From NCBI RefSeq assembly GCF_001955695.1, contig NZ_CP019236.1:1302001-1366000 (forward strand): a stretch of 64,000 bases of DNA, in the 5' to 3' direction. Under the pieces are notes generated by a model. That model did not search any database. It saw only the letters and a list, made by a program, of their open reading frames with translations, and was not told where the DNA came from. How positions within the stretch are numbered: the first letter of the stretch is position 1; every line of letters begins with the position of its first letter. Shown in pieces: positions 43,942 through 53,182 of this stretch. Source of the stretch: Rhodoferax koreense. Lineage in GTDB: Bacteria > Pseudomonadota > Gammaproteobacteria > Burkholderiales > Burkholderiaceae_C. The position numbers were made by a program, and so were the translations under genes.

Positions 43942-45651
43942 ATGCCCCACAGTGTTTCCCTCATCAGCACCATCGCCGCCGGCCTGGGCCTCGCCCTGGT
44001 GCTGGGCATGCTCGCCGTCCGGCTGAAACTGCCCGCGCTCGTGGGCTACCTGTTGGCCGGCGTGGTCATCGGGCCGTTCACGCCGGGCTTCGTGGCCGAC
44101 GCCAGCATTGCCAGCCAGCTGTCCGAGATCGGCGTGATGCTGCTGATGTTCGGCGTGGGCCTGCATTTCTCGCTCGACGACCTGCTGGCCGTGCGCAAGA
44201 TCGCCGTGCCGGGCGCCGTGGTGCAGATGACGGTGGCCACGGCGCTGGGTATGGGGCTGGCGCACTGGTGGGGCTGGAACCTCGGCGGCGCGCTGGTGTT
44301 CGGGCTGTCGCTGTCGGTGGCGAGCACGGTGGTGCTGCTGCGCGCGCTCGAAGGCCGGGGCGTGCTCGACAGCTTCAACGGCCGCATCGCGGTCGGCTGG
44401 CTGGTGGTCGAAGACCTGGCGATGGTGCTGGTGCTGGTGTTGTTGCCGCCGCTGGGGGGCATGCTGGCCGGCAACGGCGGCGGTGATTTCTCGGGCCTGT
44501 GGCGCACGCTCGGCCTCACGCTGCTGCAGGTCGGCGGCTTCATCGCGCTGATGCTGGTGGTGGGCCGGCGCTTCTTCCCTTGGGTGTTGTGGCAGGTGCA
44601 GCGCACCGGCTCACGCGAGCTGTTCACGCTGTGCGTGGTGGCCGCGGCGGTGAGCATCGCCTTCGGCTCCACGGCGCTGTTCGGCGTGTCGTTCGCGCTC
44701 GGTGCTTTCTTCGCCGGCATGGTGATGCGCGAGTCCGAGTTCAGCCACCGCGCGGCCGAGGAATCGCTGCCGTTGCGCGATGCTTTCGCCGTGCTGTTCT
44801 TCGTCTCGGTCGGCATGCTGTTCGACCCGTGGGTGCTGGTCGAGCGGCCGCTGCAGGTGCTGGCGGTGGTGGGCATCATCGTGGTCGGCAAGTCGCTGGC
44901 GGCCGGCCTGCTGGTGCTGGCCTTCCGTTATCCGCTGAACACGGCGCTCACCGTGTCGGCCAGCCTGGCGCAGATCGGCGAGTTCTCGTTCATCCTGATC
45001 GGCCTGGGGGCCTCCATGGGGCTGCTGCCGCCCGAGGGCCAGAGCCTGGTGCTGGCCGGTGCGCTGATCTCCATCGCGTTGAACCAGCTCACCTTCACCA
45101 TGGTCGAGCCGCTGCAGCAATGGATCCTGGCCAAGTCGGCGTATGCGCGCCGGCTGGAGGCGCGCGACGACCCGATGGCCGAACTGCCCACCACCACGGA
45201 GGAGAAATACCTGTCACGCCAGGTGGTGCTGGTCGGTTACGGCCGCGTCGGCCGGCGCATCGCCAGCGCCATGCAGGCGCACCACATCGCGTTCGTGGTG
45301 GCCGAGCAGAACCGCGAGGTCGTCGAGAAGCTGCGCGCGGAAGGGATCGCCGCGGTGTACGGCGACGCCTCCGAGCCCGCGGTGCTGATCCAGGCCCACA
45401 TCGCCAACGCGCGCATGCTCGTCATCGCCACGCCCGATTCGCTCAACGTGCGCCAGATGATCGCCACCGCGCGGGCCCTGAATCCCGCCATCGAGACCGT
45501 GGTGCGCACGCACAACGAGACCGAGGCGCGCCTGCTCGAGGAGGAAGACGCGGGCAAGGTGTTCCTCGGCGAGCACGAACTGGCGCAGTCGATGATGCGT
45601 TATGTGCTGGAGCGCTCCGCGCCGGGCCATTCGGCCAAGGTAGCGGCCTGA
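43942..45651 (+). CDS. CPA2-family cation/proton antiporter with RCK domain (YbaL/KefB-like)
   Basis: A 569-residue transporter. The N-terminal ~395 residues form about 12 helices with the family run GYLLAGVVIGPFTPGF, VGLHFSLDDL and LGAFFAGMVM. The C-terminal RCK/TrkA-N domain has GYGRVGRRIA as its nucleotide-binding loop. It probably exchanges K+ (or another cation) for H+. ATG at 43942 was chosen; a TTG 9 bases upstream is in frame. Confidence 0.93.
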   Translation: MPHSVSLISTIAAGLGLALVLGMLAVRLKLPALVGYLLAGVVIGPFTPGFVADASIASQLSEIGVMLLMFGVGLHFSLDDLLAVRKIAVPGAVVQMTVATALGMGLAHWWGWNLGGALVFGLSLSVASTVVLLRALEGRGVLDSFNGRIAVGWLVVEDLAMVLVLVLLPPLGGMLAGNGGGDFSGLWRTLGLTLLQVGGFIALMLVVGRRFFPWVLWQVQRTGSRELFTLCVVAAAVSIAFGSTALFGVSFALGAFFAGMVMRESEFSHRAAEESLPLRDAFAVLFFVSVGMLFDPWVLVERPLQVLAVVGIIVVGKSLAAGLLVLAFRYPLNTALTVSASLAQIGEFSFILIGLGASMGLLPPEGQSLVLAGALISIALNQLTFTMVEPLQQWILAKSAYARRLEARDDPMAELPTTTEEKYLSRQVVLVGYGRVGRRIASAMQAHHIAFVVAEQNREVVEKLRAEGIAAVYGDASEPAVLIQAHIANARMLVIATPDSLNVRQMIATARALNPAIETVVRTHNETEARLLEEEDAGKVFLGEHELAQSMMRYVLERSAPGHSAKVAA

Positions 45652-45672
45652 CTCCCACACCGGGCGGCCGGC

Positions 45673-46695
45673 TCAGGCCAACAGTTTCCCGTTGAGCGCG
45701 ATCTGCACGGTGCGCACTGTGAGGACCGCCAGGGCCAGGCTCAGCGCACCCAGGAGCAGCATGGCCAGCAGCCACAGCGGCGCGCTGGCGCGGTGCGCGG
45801 CGTACTTCAACGCGGCATTGGCCAGGGCCGCCATCGGAAAGCCGATGGCCCACCAGGCCGGGGAGAACGGGACGCCCGGGCGGAACACCTTGGGCGCGAC
45901 CACGGCGAACATGAACAGCGCGAAATAGAACAGCAGCGCGGCGAAGCGGTCGATTTCGCCGACGATGTTGCTGTACGCCAGGAAGCCCACGGCGAACGGG
46001 GCCACCAGAATCATCAGCGACGGCGCCATGCCGGCCGGCAGAGGATGGTGGTGCACCAGGCGGCTGACGATCATCCCGAAGAGCACCAGAGCCAGTACGG
46101 CCCCGATCGCGGCCGCGAGCAGATTGACCTCCGAGGTCCAGGCCATCGGCATCTGGGCGCCGGTGACGGGGATGTCTAGCGTGGCCACGCAGGGGATGAT
46201 CCAGGCCGGCACGGCGTGCGACGCGTCCACCTGCCCCTTGAGCAGCCGCGAGACCACCACGAAGCACAGCACCAGCGTCGCCAGCAGGCCCACGCTCCAC
46301 AAGGCCTGCGCGGCGGCGGGCTGGTAGGGTCCCACGATGGCGGAGAGCAACAGAAGGGAGATCACGATGGTGCCGAAGAAGTTGCCGGACACGGGATGGT
46401 GGAATTCTGCGGCCACGGCCTCGCGGTGCCGGGCGAACTTCAGCAGGTAGCTGCACGCGACCAGCAGGAAGACGCCGACCGCCAGCGCGCCGATGGCCTC
46501 CCCGATCCATGCCGGTGCGCCAAGGCCCTGGTGCGCGATGCGCCACGCCAGAGCCAGGCCCGAGAGTCCCATCACCGAGGCGAACAGGTTCACCGGCAGA
46601 TTTCGCACCGAGGCTTCGCGGGGCGGACGAAGGGCGGCCGAAGCCGGGGGGATGGAAGGACTTTGCAAAACGGACTCCTCTGGCAGAATTTGCAT
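45673..46695 (-). CDS. TDT/SLAC1-family anion transporter (TehA-like)
   Basis: A 340-residue membrane protein with about ten helices. The pattern NLPVNLFASVMGLSGLALAWR near the N-terminus and VSGNFFGTIVIS resemble tellurite-resistance/dicarboxylate transporter family members. Those proteins are anion channels or malate-type carriers. Start at 46695 (MQILPEES) chosen because the longer upstream frame is out of family length. Divergent from the GlxA-type regulator at 46779, which may control it. Confidence 0.87.
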   Translation of the reverse strand: MQILPEESVLQSPSIPPASAALRPPREASVRNLPVNLFASVMGLSGLALAWRIAHQGLGAPAWIGEAIGALAVGVFLLVACSYLLKFARHREAVAAEFHHPVSGNFFGTIVISLLLLSAIVGPYQPAAAQALWSVGLLATLVLCFVVVSRLLKGQVDASHAVPAWIIPCVATLDIPVTGAQMPMAWTSEVNLLAAAIGAVLALVLFGMIVSRLVHHHPLPAGMAPSLMILVAPFAVGFLAYSNIVGEIDRFAALLFYFALFMFAVVAPKVFRPGVPFSPAWWAIGFPMAALANAALKYAAHRASAPLWLLAMLLLGALSLALAVLTVRTVQIALNGKLLA

Positions 46696-46778
46696 GGATA
46701 GATAGTTTCTGCCAGACTGTCCGCACCATCGTTCCAAACCCGCGGCGTTTCCTGCCAAACACCGGGCCATCTCCGCCA

Positions 46779-47732
46779 ATGCGCGTCGCCATCCTCGCCT
46801 TTCCCCGTTTTCAGCTGCTCGACGTCGCCGGGCCGGCCGATGTTTTCCAGGAGGCATCGCGCCAGCTCGGCAGGCCCGATGCCTACCGGGTTCAACTGAT
46901 CGGCGCCAAGGGCGGCATGTTGCGCAGCAGCGGCGGGTTGCGCATGGCCGTGGACGCGACGGTGGCCACGCAACGCGGCGCCATCGATACCCTGCTCATC
47001 GCCGGCAGCCCCGACATCGAGGACATGGCCAGCGACGCGAAGCTGCAGGACTGGCTGCGGCGCCAGGCCCGCACCGTGCGGCGTTATGGCTCGGTCTGTA
47101 CCGGCGCCTTCGTGCTGGCGGCGGCCGGGCTGCTCGAGGGCAAACGCGTGGCCACGCACTGGAACGCCACCGCGCGGCTGGCGGCGGCCTGTCCGGCGGC
47201 GCGCGTCGAAGCGGACGCTATCCACGTGCAGGACGGCAGGCTCTTCACCTCGGCCGGGGTGACGGCCGGCATGGACCTGGCGCTGGCGATGGTGGAGGAA
47301 GACCATGGCCGCGAGCTCGCACTGCGCGTGGCGCGCGAGCTGGTGATGTTCCTGAAACGGCCCGGCGGCCAGAGCCAGTTCAGTGCCCACCTGGCGGCGC
47401 AGACGGCGGAGCGCTCCAGCGTGCGCGAGGTGCAGGACCACGTGCTCGCGCACCTGAAGGACGATCTGTCGGTGCCGGTGCTGGCCTCGGTCGCCGGCAT
47501 GAGCGACAGGAATTTCGCGCGGATCTTCCGCAGCGAGACCGGGACCACGCCAGCGGATTTTGTCGAGCAAGCCAGGATCGACGCGGCGCGCCGCCTGGCG
47601 GAGGAAACCGACCTGCCCGCCAAGCGCCTGGCCGACATGGTGGGTTATGCGAACGTGGACGGCTTCCGGCGGGCGTTCGGGCGGCGCCTGGGGGTAAGCC
47701 TGGCGGAGTACCGGCGGCGCTTTGCGCGATGA
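46779..47732 (+). CDS. GlxA-type regulator: DJ-1/PfpI domain plus AraC DNA-binding domain
   Basis: A 317-residue regulator. N-terminal DJ-1/PfpI-like domain (about 1-190) with the nucleophile-elbow Cys in SVCTGAFVLAAAGLL; C-terminal AraC domain with two HTH motifs, including VPVLASVAGMSDRNFARIFR and LADMVGYANVDGFRRAF. Start at 46779 begins MRVAILAF. Divergent from the TDT transporter gene by 83 bases. Effector unknown. Confidence 0.92.
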   Translation: MRVAILAFPRFQLLDVAGPADVFQEASRQLGRPDAYRVQLIGAKGGMLRSSGGLRMAVDATVATQRGAIDTLLIAGSPDIEDMASDAKLQDWLRRQARTVRRYGSVCTGAFVLAAAGLLEGKRVATHWNATARLAAACPAARVEADAIHVQDGRLFTSAGVTAGMDLALAMVEEDHGRELALRVARELVMFLKRPGGQSQFSAHLAAQTAERSSVREVQDHVLAHLKDDLSVPVLASVAGMSDRNFARIFRSETGTTPADFVEQARIDAARRLAEETDLPAKRLADMVGYANVDGFRRAFGRRLGVSLAEYRRRFAR

Positions 47733-47756
47733 AAACTGCGCCTTAAGAAGACCGGC

Positions 47757-49034
47757 TCAGCGCCCCTGTCCCGCCCGCAGCCGGTTCACCTCGACCTCGG
47801 CCACGCCGCCGGCCTGGTTGCCCCAGCTGTTGCGCACGTGGGTGAGCACGGCGGCCACGTCGGCGTCGTTCAGCACCAGCACGAAGGGCGGCATGCCGTA
47901 GGGCCGCGGGTTGCCTGCGGTGGCCGGGGCGTAGCCGCCGTTCAGCACGGCCTGCACCAGGTTCGCCACCTTCGGCATGGTCACGGCGCGGTTGCCGGCC
48001 AGGGGGGGATAGGCGCCGGGCACGCCCTGGCCTTGTTCGCCGTGGCATTGCGCGCAGTGTTGCTCGTAGAGACGGCTGCCGCGCGCCGCGACCCGGCTGT
48101 CGACGGCAGCGCTGACCGGGGCTTCGTCGCTCTGTGGCAAGGCCTTGAGATAGGTGGCCATCGCGCCCAGGTCGCCTTCGTTCAGGTGCTGCGTGCTTTT
48201 GAGCACCACTTCGGCCATCGGGCCGAGGACCGAGCCGCCCGGCGCCACGCCGGTCTGCAGCAGGCGCACGATGTCCTCGCGCGGCCAGCCGGCCACGCCG
48301 GCTTCATGCGGCGAGGTCAGCGATGGGGCGTACCAGTTCTGCATCGGGATCATGCCGCCGGCCAGGTTCAGCCGGTCGTCGGTGGCGCCTAGCGCATTGC
48401 GCGCGGTGTGGCATGCGCCACAGTGGCCGAGGCCGCGCACGAGGTAGGCGCCGCGGTTCCATTCGGCCGATCGGTCGGCGTCGGCAGGTGGCGCACCGGG
48501 CGTGAAATACAGCGCGCGCCACACGGCCAGGGCGGGCTGCTGGTTGTAGGGGAACCGCACGGTATGGGGTGTGGCGGGCTGTTCCGTGGCCGGCAGGTTG
48601 TGCAGGTAGGCGTAGAGCGCATCGGCGTCGGCGCGGCTGATCTCGGTGTAGCTGGTGTACGGAAAGGCCGGGTACAGCAGCCTGCCGTCCCTGGCGCGGC
48701 CGTTGTGCATGGCGCGCCAGAACTCGGCCGGCGTCCAGGCGCCGATGCCGGTCTTGACGTCGGGGGTGAGATTGCTGGTGAAGACCGTGCCGAACGGCGT
48801 CTCGATGCCGCGCCCGCCCGCATACGGCACGCCGCCGCGCGTGGTGTGGCAACTGGCGCAATTGCCGGCCAGCGCCAGATAGGCGCCGCGCGCGAGCAAC
48901 TCGGGGCTGGCCGGTACGGCCGCCGAGGGCATGGACAGATCCGGCTCGTCGCGCAGGTTCAGGTGCCACACCCAGGCGGCCAGGGTGATGGCCACGGCGC
49001 AGGCCGCCAGCAGGCTGATGCCCAGTTTTTTCAT
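47757..49034 (-). CDS. Membrane-anchored triheme cytochrome c (alcohol dehydrogenase cytochrome-subunit type)
   Basis: A 425-residue protein with three heme c motifs: CASCH (from residue 59), CGACH and CAQCH. An N-terminal helix AACAVAITLAAWVWHL anchors it with the hemes in the periplasm. It resembles the cytochrome subunit of quinone-linked alcohol, gluconate or aldehyde dehydrogenases (AdhB type). The dehydrogenase itself is not in the window. Downstream of a diheme cytochrome gene on the same strand. Confidence 0.93.
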   Translation of the reverse strand: MKKLGISLLAACAVAITLAAWVWHLNLRDEPDLSMPSAAVPASPELLARGAYLALAGNCASCHTTRGGVPYAGGRGIETPFGTVFTSNLTPDVKTGIGAWTPAEFWRAMHNGRARDGRLLYPAFPYTSYTEISRADADALYAYLHNLPATEQPATPHTVRFPYNQQPALAVWRALYFTPGAPPADADRSAEWNRGAYLVRGLGHCGACHTARNALGATDDRLNLAGGMIPMQNWYAPSLTSPHEAGVAGWPREDIVRLLQTGVAPGGSVLGPMAEVVLKSTQHLNEGDLGAMATYLKALPQSDEAPVSAAVDSRVAARGSRLYEQHCAQCHGEQGQGVPGAYPPLAGNRAVTMPKVANLVQAVLNGGYAPATAGNPRPYGMPPFVLVLNDADVAAVLTHVRNSWGNQAGGVAEVEVNRLRAGQGR

Positions 49035-49116
49035 ACGGCCGGGCCTTCCCAGGGCATGAAGCGCCCCATTGGGGGGCAGGGCGCTGCATGCCGTGCGCGA
49101 ACGTGGGGATGGTTCC

Positions 49117-49848
49117 TCATGGCCGCGTCCCCGCCGGCTGTGGCGCGCTGCCGCAGGCGATGGCGCGTGCGCCGGGCCGCAGGGCCAGCATGGCGCCAGC
49201 CGGGTGCGTGTCGGCCGGCAGCGGTTGCGCCGCGAGCCAGTTGGTCACGGCGTTGATGTCCTCGGGTGCGAGTTGCGTCGCCACCGCGGCCATGCAGTCG
49301 GGCGCATGCGCGCGGCGCTGGCCGGTACGCCAGGCGCCGAGCTGGGCGTTCAGGTAGTCGCGCGGCAGGCCGAGCAGGCCGGGAATGTTCGGCGCCACGC
49401 CGGTGAGGGCCGCGCCGTGGCACTGGGCGCAGGCCGGCACCTGGCGCGCGGCGTCGCCCTGTACCGCCAGTTGCTGGCCGCGCCGCAGCACCTCGGCGCC
49501 GGCGCTGCTGGGCTGCGGCAGGGGATAGGGCAGGTCGAGGCTCGAGAAATACTGCGCGATCTCCATCAGGTAGGCATCGCTCAGCGGGTCGACCATCTGC
49601 GTCATGAGGCCGTAGTGGCGGCGGTTGTCGCGGAAGTTGAGCAATTGGTGGTACAGGTAGCCGGCCGGTTTGCCGGCGATGCGCGGGTAATAGCCGTCGG
49701 CCGCGGCCCGGCCTTCCTTGCCGTGGCAGGCGGTGCAGGCCAGCGTGCGCTGGGCGATGCTGTCTTCGAACGCGGGCGGGGCCGCATCGGCCGGGCCGAG
49801 GAGCAGCCACGCGGCCAGCAAGAGGAGGGGGCGCAGGTTCATGTTCAC
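49117..49848 (-). CDS. Diheme cytochrome c (c4-like)
   Basis: A 243-residue periplasmic cytochrome. Signal peptide ends near GPADAAPP. Two heme motifs, CTACH and CAQCH, lie in two similar halves with the c4-type sequence YHQLLNFRDNRR. Followed, after an 82-base spacer with a CCCCATTGGGG palindrome, by the triheme gene. Together they are probably an electron-transfer chain to a terminal oxidase. A second in-frame ATG lies at 49842. Confidence 0.9.
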   Translation of the reverse strand: MNMNLRPLLLLAAWLLLGPADAAPPAFEDSIAQRTLACTACHGKEGRAAADGYYPRIAGKPAGYLYHQLLNFRDNRRHYGLMTQMVDPLSDAYLMEIAQYFSSLDLPYPLPQPSSAGAEVLRRGQQLAVQGDAARQVPACAQCHGAALTGVAPNIPGLLGLPRDYLNAQLGAWRTGQRRAHAPDCMAAVATQLAPEDINAVTNWLAAQPLPADTHPAGAMLALRPGARAIACGSAPQPAGTRP

Positions 49849-49963
49849 GATGCCGCATCATGCCGGAGCTCGCGGCCGGCGGTAAGCAGCAGAAGCCGCC
49901 TAAAAAACCATACCAGATGCCAGAAATGCAAAAATCTAGGGATCAGTTGCCGCCGAGGTCCGC

Positions 49964-51394
49964 ATGAAACGCTACGAAACGCTCGCCGAGCTGCTGGCCA
50001 CCGACATCCGTTCCGGCCGGCGGGCGCCGGGCAGCCGCCTGCCTTCGATCCGCAGCCTCACGGCGCAGCATGGCGTCAGCCCGTCCACGGCGTTCCAGGC
50101 CTATTACCGGCTCGAGGAAAAGGGACTGGTGCGCGCGCGCCAGCGTTCGGGCTACTACGTCACCGGCGCCGTCGCCTTGCCGGTGCCGCCGCCGCGCCCC
50201 GCGCCTGCCCCGGCCGAGGTGGCGGCGCACATCGACGTGAGCGAACTGGTGTTCTCGGTGCTGGGCGCCGCGCAGCAGCCGGGCATCGTGCCGCTGGGCT
50301 CGGCCTTTCCTTCGCCGGAATTGTTCCCCCTGCAGCGGCTGGCCCGATCGATGGCCAGGGCCGTGCGTTTCATGCAGCCCTGGGAGACCGTGCAGCACCT
50401 GCCGCAGGGCAGCGCCGCACTGCGCCAGCAGATCGCGCGGCGTTACCTGGCACTGGGCATGGCCCAGCCGGCCGAGGAACTGGTGGTCACCAGCGGCGCG
50501 ATCGAGGCGCTCAACCTGTGCCTGGCCGCGGTGGCCGAGCCCGGCGACCTGATCGCCGTCGAGTCCCCCGGCTTCTACGCCAGCCTGCAGGCGCTGGAGC
50601 GGCTGAAGATGCGCGCGCTGGAGATCCCGGTGGACCCCGTCCACGGGCTCGATCTGGCCGCGCTCGAACAGGCGCTGGCGCGGCATCCGGTCAAGGCCTG
50701 CTGGTTCATGACCACGTTCCAGAACCCCACGGGGGCGAGCCTGCGCGACGCACAGAAGCGCCAGTTGGTGGCGTTGCTGGCCGGCTGCGGCATTCCGCTG
50801 ATCGAAGACGATGTCTATGGCGAGCTGTATTTCGGCCACCAGCCACCCCTACCGGCCAAGGCGCATGACCGCGAGGGCCTGGTGCTGCACTGCAGTTCGT
50901 TCAGCAAGACGCTGGCGCCCGGCTACCGCGTGGGCTGGGTGGCGCCGGGCCGCTTCGGGCAGAAGATCGAGCGGCTCAAGCTGATGACCACGCTCAGCGC
51001 CAGCCAGCCGTCCCAGGCCGCGCTGGCCGACTACCTGCAGCACGGCGGCTACGACAAACACCTGCGCCGGCTGCGGCACATGCTCGAATCGCAGAAGGCC
51101 AGCCTGGTGGCCGCCATCGCCCGGCATTTCCCGGCCGATGTGCAGGTCTCGCAGCCCGAAGGCGGCTACTTCCTGTGGGTGACGTTTGCGCCGGGCTTCG
51201 ACACGCTGGCGCTGCATCAGCAGGCCCTGGCGCTGGGCATCAGCATCGCGCCCGGCCCGATCTTTTCCGCGCGGCGCGGCTTCGGCCATTGCGTGCGTCT
51301 GAATTTCGGCCACCCATGGAGCGAGCGGCTGGAAGACGCGATGGCCACGCTGGGCCGGCTGGCCCACCGCCTTCAAAGTCCCGTCAGAAGGTGA
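49964..51394 (+). CDS. MocR-family regulator: GntR DNA-binding domain fused to aminotransferase-like domain
   Basis: A 476-residue MocR regulator. The GntR HTH lies in residues 1-70 (LPSIRSLTAQHGVSPSTAFQ). The fold-type I PLP domain spans about 100-470, with Lys315 in SSFSKTLAPGYRVGW as the PLP-binding residue and DDVYGELYF before it. PdxR-like members respond to PLP. Its 3' end overlaps the ferredoxin gene by 11 bases, tail to tail. Target unknown. Confidence 0.93.
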   Translation: MKRYETLAELLATDIRSGRRAPGSRLPSIRSLTAQHGVSPSTAFQAYYRLEEKGLVRARQRSGYYVTGAVALPVPPPRPAPAPAEVAAHIDVSELVFSVLGAAQQPGIVPLGSAFPSPELFPLQRLARSMARAVRFMQPWETVQHLPQGSAALRQQIARRYLALGMAQPAEELVVTSGAIEALNLCLAAVAEPGDLIAVESPGFYASLQALERLKMRALEIPVDPVHGLDLAALEQALARHPVKACWFMTTFQNPTGASLRDAQKRQLVALLAGCGIPLIEDDVYGELYFGHQPPLPAKAHDREGLVLHCSSFSKTLAPGYRVGWVAPGRFGQKIERLKLMTTLSASQPSQAALADYLQHGGYDKHLRRLRHMLESQKASLVAAIARHFPADVQVSQPEGGYFLWVTFAPGFDTLALHQQALALGISIAPGPIFSARRGFGHCVRLNFGHPWSERLEDAMATLGRLAHRLQSPVRR

Positions 51395-51716
51395 CGCCCA
51401 GGCGCAGCACCACGTCCCCCACGGGGTAGGCCACACACGGCAGGATGTAGCCCTCGGCCTTCTCCTCGGCGCTGAGGCCCGGCCACTGGATGCGGTAGCG
51501 TACCTGGCCCTGCGTCAGTTGGGCGATGCAGGTGCGGCAGGTGCCGTTGCGGCAGGAACTGGGCGGGTTGAGGCCAGCGTGCTCGGCCGCCACCAGCAGC
51601 GGCAGGTCGGCCGGGGCCGGGAAAGTGGCGCCGGAGACCAGGCGGGCGGTAAAAACGTCGGCGGGCTTGCGCGCAGGAGGCGGGCCGTCGACGGGGTCGG
51701 CAATCGGGTCGGTCAT
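51384..51716 (-). CDS. Plant-type [2Fe-2S] ferredoxin
   Basis: A 110-residue electron carrier. The cluster ligands are C55, C60 and C63 in SCRNGTCRTC and C94 in LPCVAYP. A Pro-rich N-terminal extension of about 20 residues precedes the fold. No reductase or oxygenase gene is adjacent, so the redox partner is unknown. It lies 11 bases past the end of the efflux outer-membrane gene on the same strand and could be co-transcribed. Confidence 0.92.
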   Translation of the reverse strand: MTDPIADPVDGPPPARKPADVFTARLVSGATFPAPADLPLLVAAEHAGLNPPSSCRNGTCRTCIAQLTQGQVRYRIQWPGLSAEEKAEGYILPCVAYPVGDVVLRLGVTF

Positions 51717-51727
51717 GCCGCCGGAGT

Positions 51728-53182
51728 TTAGGGCCGCAGCGCCACGGGCGCCTGGTCCCAGCGGCCCGCGATGTTCTTCAGCAACTGGCCGATGGCCGCC
51801 AGGCGCCGGTTGCGCACGTCGAGCAGGCTGCGCTCGGCACTCAGCACCGCCGTCTGCGCCGAGACCACGTTGAGGTAGCTCACGGTGCCGGCGCGGTACT
51901 GGTTGTCGGTCACTTCGAGCGCGCGCCGCGCGGCCACCAGCGCCTCGGACAACACGCCCGCCTCGTCCTGCAGGCTGGCGGCGATGACCAGGTTGTCTTC
52001 CACCTCCTGCAACGCCGTGAGCACGGCCTGGCGGTAGCCGGCGGTCGCTTGGTCGAAGGCGGCGCGCGCCGAATCGACTGCGGCCTGGCGCTGGCCGCCA
52101 TCGAACGCGGTGAGCGCCAGGGCCGGCCCGAGCGACCAGACCAGGTTGGGCGCGCGCACCAGGTCGGCCAGCACGCTGCCGCGGTAGCCGGTGCTGGCCG
52201 AGAGCGTGAGCGCGGGGAAGAACGCCGTGCGCGCCACGCCGATCTGCGCATTGGCTGCCGCCACGCGGCGCTCGGCGGCCGCGATGTCGGGCCGCCGTTC
52301 GAGCAGTTGCGCGGGCAACTGCAGCGGCGCGTCCGGTGCGGCGGGCAAGGTCGCGGTGCGCGGCAGGCTGAAGCCCCCGGGCGGGCGGCCGAGCAGCACG
52401 GCCAACGCGTGTTCGAGCTGGGCCCGGCTGCTTTCGGCTTCGATGCGCTGCGCCTGCGTGGACTTGAGCTGGTTCTGCGCCTGGGCCACGTCGGCGGCCG
52501 AGGCCACCCCACCCTGGTAGCGGTTCTGCGTGAGATCGAGCGAGCGCTGGTAGGCGGCCAGCGTGTCCTGCAGCAGGGCGGACTGGGCCTCGGCGGCCCG
52601 CAGCGAGAAATAGGTTTGCGTCAGCGTGGCGCGCACCGAGAGTTCGGCTGCGGCCAGGTCATCGCGGCTGGCCTGCAGCTGCGCCTGCGCGGTATCGACC
52701 TGGCCCGACAACCGGCCCCACAGATCGACCTCCCAGCTCGCCGTGCCGGTGAGGCTGAAGCTGTTGTTCACGCCGGCGCCGGTGCTGCCGGTGGTCGTAC
52801 CGGTGCCGTTGCGGTTGCTGCCGCTGCGCGATGCGTCCAGGCCCAGGCCGAAACTCGGCCACAGCGCGCCGCGGCTGGAGGCCAGCGTCGCCTGGGCCGC
52901 GCGGTACTGCGCCACGCTGGACTGCAGGCTCTGGTTGCCCAGCGCCACCTGGGCCTGCAGCGCATCGAGCGCCGGGTCGCCGAACAGCTTCCACCAGTCG
53001 TCGGGTACCTCGGCGGCGGCCGTGTTCGCGGCCTGCCATGACGCGTACAGCGGGGCTTCGCGAAACGCGGCGGGTATTGCCATGGCCGGGCGTTCGTAGG
53101 GCGGTGTGCTGGTGCAGGCCGACAGCGCGGCCAGCACAAACAGGCCGGCCGGCTTCAGGTAGGAACTTCGCTCAGGCAGCAT
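51728..53182 (-). CDS. RND efflux outer-membrane lipoprotein (NodT/OprM family)
   Basis: A 484-residue TolC-like channel. Lipobox LSAC in [12 protein letters not shown]; then [16 protein letters not shown] and repeats of long alpha-helical segments (coiled coil barrel), ending [15 protein letters not shown]. Start at 53182 (MLPERSSY) overlaps the upstream RND gene by 11 bases. It is the outer-membrane exit for the pump encoded by the three upstream genes. Confidence 0.93.
   Translation of the reverse strand: MLPERSSYLKPAGLFVLAALSACTSTPPYERPAMAIPAAFREAPLYASWQAANTAAAEVPDDWWKLFGDPALDALQAQVALGNQSLQSSVAQYRAAQATLASSRGALWPSFGLGLDASRSGSNRNGTGTTTGSTGAGVNNSFSLTGTASWEVDLWGRLSGQVDTAQAQLQASRDDLAAAELSVRATLTQTYFSLRAAEAQSALLQDTLAAYQRSLDLTQNRYQGGVASAADVAQAQNQLKSTQAQRIEAESSRAQLEHALAVLLGRPPGGFSLPRTATLPAAPDAPLQLPAQLLERRPDIAAAERRVAAANAQIGVARTAFFPALTLSASTGYRGSVLADLVRAPNLVWSLGPALALTAFDGGQRQAAVDSARAAFDQATAGYRQAVLTALQEVEDNLVIAASLQDEAGVLSEALVAARRALEVTDNQYRAGTVSYLNVVSAQTAVLSAERSLLDVRNRRLAAIGQLLKNIAGRWDQAPVALRP

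Noticed and set aside
49035..49116. Hairpin-rich spacer between the two cytochrome genes as a regulatory RNA
   Set aside because: It has a CCCCATTGGGG palindrome and resembles common repeats, but nothing in the window shows a second copy or a conserved fold.
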